Source: AC-50 sp035640455 (GTDB lineage: Bacteria > Actinomycetota > Thermoleophilia > Gaiellales > Gaiellaceae). From it: DNA of 20,901 nt. Below, piece by piece: positions 7,765-15,000 of this stretch (positions are counted from its first letter, which is position 1; every line of letters begins with the position of its first letter). A program made the translations under genes and the position numbers. The stretch lies in contig DASQWB010000066.1 in the NCBI GenBank assembly GCA_035640455.1, forward strand, positions 1 through 20,901, in the 5' to 3' direction. A model generated the notes under the pieces. It was given only the letters and a program-made list of their open reading frames with translations, searched no databases and was not told the origin of the DNA.

Positions 7765-8324
7765 ATCCGGCAGGTAGCCTCGAAGACGATGCGTCGCTCA
7801 GGCTCTTCTGCGCCCTACGGCTTCCCGACCACGTCCGCGACGGCCTCGTCGAATGGGGGCGACGCGAGCTCCCTGAGGATCGGGGGATCCGCCGGGTCGT
7901 CCGGCCGAACCTCCACGTCACGCTGGCTTTCCTCGGGCGGCGGCCGGCTACGGAGGTGCCGGCCATCGCAGAAGCCCTTCGAGAGGCGGCCGCAGAGGCG
8001 CGACCGGCACGCTTCGAGGTGGCTCGCTACCGAGAGACCCGCAGCGTCGGAATGCTCGTCCTCGACGACGAAGAGGCGCGCGCGACGGCCCTGGCGCAGG
8101 ACCTCCACGGGCGGCTCGAGCGGCTCGGGGTGTACGAGCCCGAGCAGCGAGCGTGGCTTCCGCACCTCACCGTCGTCCGCTTTCGGGAACGCCCTCGGCT
8201 CGTGCCGGCGCTCCCCGACCTCGGCCCCTTCGGTCCGTCCGATACCGCTCTCTATCATTCGGTGCTGCGGTCCACGGGGGCGCAGTACGAAGTTCTCGAA
8301 ACCTTTGCCCTAGGAGGTCAGTAG
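7761..8324 (+). CDS. thpR: RNA 2',3'-cyclic phosphodiesterase (2H family, formerly 2'-5' RNA ligase)
   Basis: This 187-aa protein of the LigT/ThpR family of 2H phosphoesterases opens 2',3'-cyclic phosphates on RNA ends. The two catalytic HxT motifs are present: HVTLAFLG (about residues 51-58) and HLTVVRFR (about 135-142), with the family start LRLFCALRLPDHVRDGL near residue 14. ATG 7761 overlaps the cinA stop (ATGA), and GAAGG lies 3 bases upstream. Length is standard (175-190). Its place between cinA and recA points to cotranscription, but the family has no established direct role in recombination. The gene ends 5 bases before a long inverted-repeat leader that precedes recA. Confidence 0.93.
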   Translation: MNPAGSLEDDASLRLFCALRLPDHVRDGLVEWGRRELPEDRGIRRVVRPNLHVTLAFLGRRPATEVPAIAEALREAAAEARPARFEVARYRETRSVGMLVLDDEEARATALAQDLHGRLERLGVYEPEQRAWLPHLTVVRFRERPRLVPALPDLGPFGPSDTALYHSVLRSTGAQYEVLETFALGGQ

Positions 8325-8329
8325 GTGCC

Positions 8330-8481
8330 CCTTCCGGCAGTAGTGGCCATCGCCTCCGCCGGCTGCAAAGCGGCGCGATGCTGCGTCCTCAGTCGTGCTC
8401 GGGCTTACCGGCCCGAGCACTCCCTGCATCCTTGCCTCGCTTGCTTTTCGCCGCCGGAGGCGGGGCACTACTACCGGAAGG
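8330..8481 (+). promoter_or_regulatory. Long rod-like inverted-repeat structure in the recA leader
   Basis: The 5' arm CCTTCCGGCAGTAGTG (8330-8345) pairs with CACTACTACCGGAAGG (8466-8481) at 15 of 16 positions. Further in, CGCCTCCG (8351-8358) pairs perfectly with CGGAGGCG (8455-8462), CGGC (8360-8363) with GCCG (8450-8453), AAAGC (8367-8371) with GCTTT (8443-8447), and GATGC (8377-8381) with GCATC (8426-8430). The tip is a perfect 10-bp hairpin, 8395-8420. The outer right arm contains most of the recA ribosome-binding site. It may be a cis-regulatory leader that blocks recA translation, a processed structured RNA, or a small inverted-repeat transposable element. I match it to no known RNA family. 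Confidence 0.75.
8395..8420 (+). repeat. Perfect 10-bp hairpin at the tip of the recA leader
   Basis: GTGCTCGGGC (8395-8404) and GCCCGAGCAC (8411-8420) are exact reverse complements around the 6-base loop TTACCG. No T run follows, so it is not a standard intrinsic terminator. As DNA it could also serve as a repressor operator, but it does not resemble a LexA box. Confidence 0.8.
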
Positions 8482-8483
8482 AG
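8476..8483 (+). promoter_or_regulatory. recA ribosome-binding site, inside the leader helix
   Basis: GGAAGGAG lies 5 bases before the GTG start at 8489. Bases 8476-8481 are paired to CCTTCC (8330-8335) in the predicted leader rod, which would hide them from the ribosome. Confidence 0.75.
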
Positions 8484-8488
8484 CACTA

Positions 8489-9571
8489 GTGGATCGCGAG
8501 CAGGCTCTCGACGTCGCCCTCGGCCAGATCGAGCGGCAGTTCGGCAAGGGCTCGGTGATGCGGATGAGCGACCAGGCCGCGGTCGCGGTGGGAGCCGTCT
8601 CGACAGGGTCGCTGGCGCTCGACCTCGCGCTCGGGATCGGCGGGCTGCCGCGCGGCCGGATCGTGGAGGTCTTCGGCCCGGAGGCCTCGGGCAAGACGAC
8701 GCTCGTCTACCACGTCATCGCCGAGGCACAGCGCCGCGGGGGGATCTGCGCGTTCGTCGACGCCGAGCATGCGATGGACCCGCAGTACGCGCGCCGGATC
8801 GGCGTCGACATCGACCAGCTGCTCGTCTCGCAGCCGGACACGGGCGAGCAGGCGCTCGAGATCGTCGAGCTCCTGATCCGAAGCGGCGCCCTCGACGTGG
8901 TCGCGATCGACTCCGTGGCGGCGCTCGTCCCGAAGGCCGAAATCGAGGGCGAGATGGGCGACAGCCATGTCGGCCTCCAGGCGCGGCTGATGAGCCAGGC
9001 GCTGCGGAAGCTCGCGGGGACGCTCAACCGCACCGAGACGATCTGCATCTTCACGAACCAGCTCCGCGAGAAGATCGGCGTCATGTTCGGCAACCCGGAG
9101 ACGACGCCGGGCGGCCGCGCGCTGAAGTTCTACTCCTCCGTGCGTCTCGACATCCGCCGCATCGAGACGCTGAAGGAGGGCGTGGAGGCGATCGGCAACC
9201 GCGTCCGGGTCAAGGTCGTGAAGAACAAGGTCGCGCCGCCGTTCAAGCAAGCCGAGTTCGACATCATCTACGGCTCCGGGATCTCGTGGGAGGGCACCGT
9301 CCTGGATGCGGCCCTGGAGCGCAAGATCGTCCAGAAGTCAGGCTCGTACTTCAGCTTCGACGACGAGCGGCTCGGCCAGGGACGCCAGAACGCGACGGCG
9401 TTCCTGCGCGAGCACCCGGACGTGACGAACCAGATCCTCGCGCGGGTGCAGGCGACGGTCGGGCCCGAGCAGGTCGCCTCGGCGCGACTCCTGCCCGAGG
9501 CCTCCGGCGGCGAGGCAAAAGAGTCCCCGCTCGCAAAGGAGGAGCGTGAGGAGGTGGCGCAGAGGGGATAG
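8489..9571 (+). CDS. recA: RecA recombinase
   Basis: This 360-aa DNA strand-exchange ATPase, central to homologous recombination and the SOS response, is complete and typical. It has an N-terminal MDREQALDVALGQIERQFGKG helix region (quoted short of the motif end), Walker A GPEASGKTT (residues 63-71), Walker B VVAIDSVAALVPK, the FTNQLREKIGVMFGNPETTPGG loop-2 region, of which NPETTPGG is the core, and an acidic C-terminal tail. GTG 8489 is chosen because GGAAGGAG lies 5 bases upstream and homology begins there; the frame is open further upstream, but only as a shadow of thpR. recX follows 3 bases after the stop. No inteins were seen. Expression may be controlled by the unusual 5' leader; I found no clear LexA box. 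Confidence 0.98.
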   Translation: MDREQALDVALGQIERQFGKGSVMRMSDQAAVAVGAVSTGSLALDLALGIGGLPRGRIVEVFGPEASGKTTLVYHVIAEAQRRGGICAFVDAEHAMDPQYARRIGVDIDQLLVSQPDTGEQALEIVELLIRSGALDVVAIDSVAALVPKAEIEGEMGDSHVGLQARLMSQALRKLAGTLNRTETICIFTNQLREKIGVMFGNPETTPGGRALKFYSSVRLDIRRIETLKEGVEAIGNRVRVKVVKNKVAPPFKQAEFDIIYGSGISWEGTVLDAALERKIVQKSGSYFSFDDERLGQGRQNATAFLREHPDVTNQILARVQATVGPEQVASARLLPEASGGEAKESPLAKEEREEVAQRG

Positions 9572-9574
9572 CCG

Positions 9575-10159
9575 ATGCCACGCGTGACCGCGCTCCGGAG
9601 CGAGAAGGCGGCGCGAGTCGCCGTCCAGCTCGACGACGCGCCCTGGCGGACGCTCCCGCTCGAGGTCGTGCTGCGGGCCGGGCTCCGCGTCGGCGAGGAG
9701 CTCGACCGACCTCGCGCCCGCGCAGTGCGACGCGAGCTTCGCCGCCACGAGGCACTAGCCGTCTCGACCCGTGCCCTCCGGCACCGTGACCTATCGTCGC
9801 GGGCGCTCGAGCGACGGCTCGAGCAGCGCGCGGTCGGTCCGGCCGAGCGAGCGGAGGCCCTCGAGACGCTCACGCGCGCCGGGGTCGTCGACGACCGCCG
9901 CTTCGCCCGGAGCCGCGCGGCCGCGCTTGCCGGCCGCGGCTACGGTGACGCGGCGATCCGCTTCGACCTGGAGCGGCACGGCGTCGCGGCCGAGATCGCC
10001 GAAGACGCGATCGGCGAGCTCGACCCGGAGGAGGCACGCGCGAGGCGTGTCGCGGCCGCCGCGGGCGGCGGAGCACGCGCCGCACGGGTCCTCGCTCGGC
10101 GCGGATTCGGGACCGACGCGATCGAGGCTGCGGCGGGCGACGTTGCGGAGATGGGTTGA
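9575..10159 (+). CDS. recX: Regulatory protein RecX
   Basis: This 194-aa helical modulator of RecA binds RecA filaments and limits or tunes strand exchange. Recognition rests on position 3 bases after recA and on the repeated three-helix modules of the family: ALRHRDLSSRALERRLEQRA (about residues 66-85), LTRAGVVDDRRFARSRAAAL (about 96-115) and GYGDAAIRFDLERHGVAAEI (about 119-138), then an Arg/Ala-rich third module ending in RRGFGTDAIE. The N-terminus (ALRSEKAARVAVQLDDAPW, then a LEVVLRAGLRVGEEL-type stretch) is the domain common in actinobacterial RecX. ATG 9575 has AGAGGGGA 6 bases upstream, inside the recA end. Length fits the family. Confidence 0.92.
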   Translation: MPRVTALRSEKAARVAVQLDDAPWRTLPLEVVLRAGLRVGEELDRPRARAVRRELRRHEALAVSTRALRHRDLSSRALERRLEQRAVGPAERAEALETLTRAGVVDDRRFARSRAAALAGRGYGDAAIRFDLERHGVAAEIAEDAIGELDPEEARARRVAAAAGGGARAARVLARRGFGTDAIEAAAGDVAEMG

Positions 10160-10172
10160 GCAGCGCTAGGAT
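10143..10172 (+). promoter_or_regulatory. Possible promoter for rny (TTGCGG - 18 bases - TAGGAT)
   Basis: TTGCGG (10143-10148) and TAGGAT (10167-10172) are separated by 18 bases and overlap the end of recX. If used, it would give a leader of about 245 bases before rny. This is a by-eye match only; readthrough from recX is equally possible. Confidence 0.35.
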
Positions 10173-10427
10173 GCGACTGCTTCACCCGACAATTTGCCTG
10201 CACAAGAGCTTTTTCCAAATCGGCTGAGAACAACCACACGAGTGACGACCAGCACCTGTACGAAACGATCTGACGGGCGGCCGCTAGCCGGCAGCTAGTT
10301 CCTGCTTCCGAGCCGGCCGCGAGGCGACCGGCTCCGCATGCGCCGATTCGAGCTCCCGTGCCGGCCGAGCGCCGGGCGTAGCCGCGGCTCGCCGCGAGAC
10401 AACCGACCTCAACCCGGGAGCGTGGAT
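10160..10427 (+). other. Intergenic leader between recX and rny
   Basis: These 268 bases hold no gene I can support. The first part (10180-10260) is notably AT-richer than its surroundings, with CTTTTT and CCAAAT runs. The second part is GC-rich, with a 7-bp inverted repeat GAGCCGG (10310-10316) / CCGGCTC (10328-10334). An ATG at 10338 opens in frame with rny but would add a basic, Ser/Pro-rich extension ahead of the membrane anchor, which is not expected for this protein. Confidence 0.6.
10416..10420 (+). promoter_or_regulatory. Ribosome-binding site deciding the rny start
   Basis: GGGAG is 7 bases before TTG 10428 but only 1 base before GTG 10422. Spacing therefore favours the TTG, although the GTG two codons earlier gives a similar protein. 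Confidence 0.5.
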
Positions 10428-11960
10428 TTGCTCGTCGCCGTCGGAATACTCGTCGGACTCGGCGTAGGCGCGGCGCTGGCGCTCGCGGCGGTCGCTTTCC
10501 GCAGCGGCTCGAAGCTCGGCGCAGCCCGGCGCATGCGGCAGCAGATCCTCGGCGAGGCCCGGCGGGAGGCCGACGCACTCCGCCGCGAGGCGCAGATCGA
10601 GGCGCGCGAGCAGGCGGTCCGCCTGCGGGCCGAGCTCGAGGAGGAGCTCGCCGCGCGGCGCGGGCAGGTAGTGAAGAGCGAAGAGCGGTTGAAGGCGAAG
10701 GAGGAGGAGGCGGCGTCGAAGCTCGTCGAGGCCGCACGCCGCGAGCAGGGCCTCGCCGACCGCGAGACGCACATGAAGCAGCTGCAGGAGGACCTCAAGC
10801 GGGCCAAGCAGGCCGAGCTCGAGGAGCTCGAGCGGATCTCGAGCATGACCATCGGCGAGGCGAAGGCGCACCTCCTCGAACGCTCGGAAGAGCTCGTCCG
10901 GCACGAGCTTGCGCGGCGCGTGCGCCAGCTCGAGGAGGAGGCGCGCAGCGAGGCCAAGCGGAAGGCCCGCAACCTCGTCGCCGACGCCCTCCAGCGCGTC
11001 GCCGCGAGCCACGCAGCCGAGACGACGGTCTCGATCGTCGAGCTGCCCTCTGACGATATGAAGGGCCGGATCATCGGCCGCGAGGGGCGGAACATCCGCG
11101 CGCTCGAGCACCTGACCGGCGTCGACTTCATCATCGACGACACGCCTCAGGCGGTCGTTCTCTCCTCGTTCGACGGCCTTCGCCGGGAGGTCGCGAAGGT
11201 CACGCTCACGAAGCTGATCGAGGACGGGCGGATCCATCCCGCCCGCATCGAGGAGACCTACTACCAGTCGAAGGCCGAGGTCGACGAGCTCGTGCGGCAG
11301 GCCGGCGAGCAGGCGGTCTTCGAGGCGCACTGCGGTGACTTCCACGAGGAGCTGGTGAAGATCCTCGGGCGCCTGCGCTACCGGACGAGCTACGGCCAGA
11401 ACGTGCTCAAGCACACGCTCGAGGTCGTCCACCTCGCCGGGATCATGGCCACCGAGCTCGAGGCGAGCGTGAAGACGGCGAAGCGCGCCGCGCTGCTCCA
11501 CGACCTCGGAAAGGCGATGACGCACGAGGTCGAGGGCTCGCACGCGGGGATCTCGGCGCAGCTCGCGAAGCGCTACGGCGAGTCGCAGGGGGTCGTCCAC
11601 GCGATCGAGGCGCACCACTACGAGGTGCAGCCGCAGACGGTCGAGGCGGTGCTCCTGATCGCCGCCGACGCGATCTCCGCCGCGCGGCCCGGCGCGCGGG
11701 GCGAGAGCCTCGAGAACTACATCAAGCGTCTGGCCGCGCTCGAGGAGCTCGCCGCACGGCGCGATGGCATCGAGCGCGTCTACGCGCTCCAGGCCGGCCG
11801 CGAGATCCGCGTCATCGTCAAGCCGACCGAGATCGACGACGACGGCGCCGTCCTGCTCTCGCACGAGATCGCACGCGAGATCGAGTCCGAGCTCGAGTAC
11901 CCGGGCCAGGTCAAGGTGACCGTGATCCGGGAGAGCCGCGCGGTGGAGTTTGCAAAGTAG
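10428..11960 (+). CDS. rny: Ribonuclease Y (membrane-anchored endoribonuclease)
   Basis: This 510-aa endonuclease starts mRNA decay at the membrane. Domain order is canonical. An N-terminal membrane helix (residues 1-20, LVAVGILVGLGVGAALALAA) comes first. A long charged coiled coil follows at about 25-190 (many Glu/Arg/Lys heptads such as READALRREAQIEAREQ). A KH RNA-binding domain lies at about 203-265 (DDMKGRIIGREGRNIRALEH). The HD metal-dependent nuclease domain lies at about 325-420 with the motif AALLHDLGKA near residue 355 and a downstream AIEAHH. The start is TTG 10428 by ribosome-site spacing, with GTG 10422 possible. Length is as expected (about 510-520). recA and rny are also neighbours in Bacillus. 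Two or more hairpins follow the stop. Confidence 0.96.
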   Translation: MLVAVGILVGLGVGAALALAAVAFRSGSKLGAARRMRQQILGEARREADALRREAQIEAREQAVRLRAELEEELAARRGQVVKSEERLKAKEEEAASKLVEAARREQGLADRETHMKQLQEDLKRAKQAELEELERISSMTIGEAKAHLLERSEELVRHELARRVRQLEEEARSEAKRKARNLVADALQRVAASHAAETTVSIVELPSDDMKGRIIGREGRNIRALEHLTGVDFIIDDTPQAVVLSSFDGLRREVAKVTLTKLIEDGRIHPARIEETYYQSKAEVDELVRQAGEQAVFEAHCGDFHEELVKILGRLRYRTSYGQNVLKHTLEVVHLAGIMATELEASVKTAKRAALLHDLGKAMTHEVEGSHAGISAQLAKRYGESQGVVHAIEAHHYEVQPQTVEAVLLIAADAISAARPGARGESLENYIKRLAALEELAARRDGIERVYALQAGREIRVIVKPTEIDDDGAVLLSHEIAREIESELEYPGQVKVTVIRESRAVEFAK

Positions 11961-11969
11961 TTCGCCGCC

Positions 11970-11990
11970 GAGCGGGATTCATTCCCGCTC
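11970..11990 (+). terminator. Hairpin after rny
   Basis: GAGCGGGA (11970-11977) and TCCCGCTC (11983-11990) form a perfect 8-bp stem with the 5-base loop TTCAT, 10 bases after the rny stop. A second small stem, GCCCG-CTA-CGGGC (11992-12004), follows. There is no U tract, so termination is inferred from position between convergent genes. Confidence 0.55.
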
Positions 11991-12032
11991 CGCCCGCTAC
12001 GGGCATCGGAAGGCATAAGTGACGACGGTGCT

Positions 12033-12059
12033 CGTGGGGGAACCGTGGGTTCCCCCACG
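12033..12059. terminator. Strong hairpin between convergent rny and the nuclease gene, probably two-way terminator
   Basis: CGTGGGGGAACC (12033-12044) and GGTTCCCCCACG (12048-12059) are exact reverse complements around the loop GTG, giving a 12-bp GC-rich stem. It lies 2 bases past the stop of the minus-strand nuclease gene and about 70 bases past rny. A T-rich stretch (CTTACTTCTT) follows on the plus strand only, within the nuclease gene. Confidence 0.75.
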
Positions 12060-12061
12060 CC

Positions 12062-15000
12062 TTACTTCTTGATCTTCAGCACCGCGTAGAGCGTCGGAGC
12101 CGAGCCTCCGAACGGCCGGATGAGGATCGTGAAGAGATCACCGGCGTGTGCGTTCGACGGCACGGCGAGGTTGTACGCGTAGAGCTCGTCCGCCGTGATC
12201 TCGCGCATGACGCCGCTCGTGTCCGCGGCCGAGCCGCTCGGCGGGACGGTGTAGCTCGGATCGCCGGGATCGACGCTCGGGTCGTAGTCGCCGGACCGGA
12301 TCGAGATCGCCGGGTGCAGCCCGGACGTGAAGCCGTTGCAGCCGACAGTGATCTTGACCGGTACCACCTGACCCTTCTGGACGAGGTTGAAGGCGCCGGC
12401 CGTGAGCGGCGGCAGGACGCTGCCCGAGTACACCTGGACCGGGGGCGAGGTGAACGGCTGCGAGACGCCGCCGTCCGTGTCCCGCGCCTCCGCGTCGACG
12501 GTGTAGGTGCCGCAGGAGGTGTAGGTCGCGACGAAGCCGTTGGCGCCGAAGGCACCGAAGCCGGAGCCCGTGTCGAAAGCCCACGAGAAGCCGGCGGCCG
12601 TGTCGGCGCTCGAAGGATCGGTCGCGGAGCCGGTGAACGTGATGCCCTGGCCGACGAGGCCGGTAACCGGGTTCGGGGTGAGCGAGGTGACCGTGGGCGC
12701 CACGTTCGTGACCTGGACCGTCGCCTGCGCGACGTCCGTGAGGCCGCCGTTGTCGGTGACCTGCACCTTCACCGTCGGCGTCGCCGGCCCGTCGTCGGCG
12801 GAGAACGTCGCCGTCTGCCCGGGCGTCTCGAACGTGCCGTCGTCGTCGAGATCCCACGCGTAGCTCAGCGGCCCGCCTTCCGGGTCGCTGCCGGACGCCG
12901 AAAGCACGACCGAGCTCCCTTCCGCGACGCTGTAGGGACCACCCGCGCTCGCCGTCGGCGGGTCGTTGAGCGTGATCTTCACGGCCGACGGCTCGTGGTC
13001 GGAGGCCTGGTCGGCGAACTCGGAGTTCACGTGGACGACGTCGTAGGCGAACGGCCGGGCCAAGAGCGCATCGCTCGTCAGGATGTGGTCGAGCGTCTGC
13101 GAGTTGCCCTCGAACACGTAGCTGTAGCGCTCGTTCTGCGGCAGCGTGTCGATCAGGTCGCTGAGGACGCTGCTCTTCAGGATCGAGACGGTGTCCGAGA
13201 ACTCGAAGTCGTTCAGGTCGCCGTCGACGACGACGTTGGCATTTGGATCGGCGGTCAGGATCGACGCGACGAAGTCGTGGACGATCTGCGCCTGCTGGTG
13301 CCGCTGCACCTCCGAGCTGCGGGTGGGCGGCTGGAAATGGCCCTCGAGCGGCTGATCGCCGCCCTTCGAGTTGAAGTGGTTCGCGATCACGAACAGGTGG
13401 TGGCCGTTGAAGAAGAACTCGCCGGCCAGCGGCTTGCGGCTCGTGTTGAACGCCGAGTTCGTCGGGTCGATGCGGCCCGGGCTGAACGAGAGCTGCGTCG
13501 AGGTGCCGGAGCCGACGACGGTGGTGGCCGTTGTCGAGTCGCCGCCCGGGCGGTCGATAAACGAGACGCCGCGGTCGGTGCGGAAGAGGAAGACCTGGCG
13601 GATGTTCCCGCCCGGCTCGCCGCCGTCCTGGTCGTCGACCGGGTTGATGTAGCGGTAGTCGTAGGTCGGCCCGCCGGCGGCCTGGATCGCCGCGACGAGC
13701 TGGTCGAGCGTCTGGTTCGCGTCGACGACGGCGTCGTTTGTCGGGCCGTTGTCGTCCTGCACCTCCTCGCCGCTGACGATGTCGGGCGACTCGAGGTTGT
13801 TCACGAGGATTGCAGCCAAGCGGTCGAACTTCGACTGCGGGTCGGTCGGGTCGAGGTTCTCGAAGTTGAACGTGCCGATCGAGACCTGGTTCAGCCCGGC
13901 CGCGGTCGTGCTCTCGGGCGTGACGCCGTCGTGCACCGCGCCGACTCCGGCACTCGTAACCTCGAGGAAGAAGTTGCCGAAGTTGTAGTCGAGGACGCCG
14001 ACGAGCGGCGCGTCGTAGTGGTCGCCGACGTTCATCGCCGGCAGCGGCACGAGCACGTCGTCGGCGACGAGCCGCTCTGGATTCGGGTCGGTCGGCCGGA
14101 GCAGCAGGCCGCCGCGCGCGGTGCGGAGCCCGGCGTTGGCGCCGTCGTCGCCGACGACCTGCGTCTCACCGAAGGCATTCGTCGGCCCGACCGCGACCGG
14201 GTTGTTCAGCTGGAGCCGCATCCCCTCCAGGCTCTCCCAGAAGTCGAGCCCGTCGTTCGCCGGGTCGAAGACGCCGCTCGTCTCGACGTCACCCGTCGCG
14301 TCGTCCTCGATGATCTGGTTCGGCGGGATGCGGCCGCCGGTACCGACGATCGTCGTCGCCGGAAGCGGATTCCCGCTCGAGAGCACGGTGGTCGTCGGCG
14401 AGGTGAGCTCCGTCGTCGTCAGATTCGCGCTCGAGGAGCCGCCCGGTCGGAACTCCTGCACCCGTCCGTTCACCTTCACGGCGTCGCCGACGTTCACCGA
14501 GCTCGGCGCCGACGACGTGAAGACGAAGATGCCCTCCGAGGTCGCGGGGTCGGCGTCCGGGTTCGGATCCTGCACGTAGAAGCCGTTCGAGCGTTTGGCG
14601 GTCACGATCCCGTTCACGTTGGAGACGGTCTGACCGGCGCGCGGCGAGATGTGCGCCGCGCCTTGGATGTCGTGGATCGGGACCGGCGGCGCGACGGTGC
14701 TGAAGCTGAAGACGTAGTTCGCCGCCATGTTGTCGGGCGGATCCGTCGCGTCCTGGTCGCTGACGTTCGCGGCGAAGACCGTCACCGTGCACGTCTCGGA
14801 CCCCACGAAATCGGAGTCGGGGTCGAGCGTGAAGGTCGTCGGGCCGCCGCTGACGGTCGCGGAGTGGCCGTCGCTCGAGCTACAGGAGATCGAGTACCAG
14901 CTGCCCGTCACGTTCACCGGCTCGCTGAACGTGATCGTGACGTTGCTGTTCAACGCCACGTCGCCGGCGCCGTTCGCCGGGCTCGTGCTCGAGACGGTCG

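Noticed and set aside
8330..8481. SRP RNA or classical 6S RNA gene
   Set aside because: The rod shape is 6S-like, but I cannot match conserved SRP or 6S sequence motifs. The overlap with the recA ribosome-binding site argues for a cis leader.
8321..8488. LexA (SOS) box upstream of recA
   Set aside because: No CGAAC-N4-GTTCG-like or GAAC-N4-GTTC palindrome was found. The large hairpin at 8395-8420 does not fit.
10338..10427. Upstream ATG start for rny
   Set aside because: It would put 30 basic, Pro/Ser-rich residues ahead of the membrane anchor and has no ribosome-binding site.
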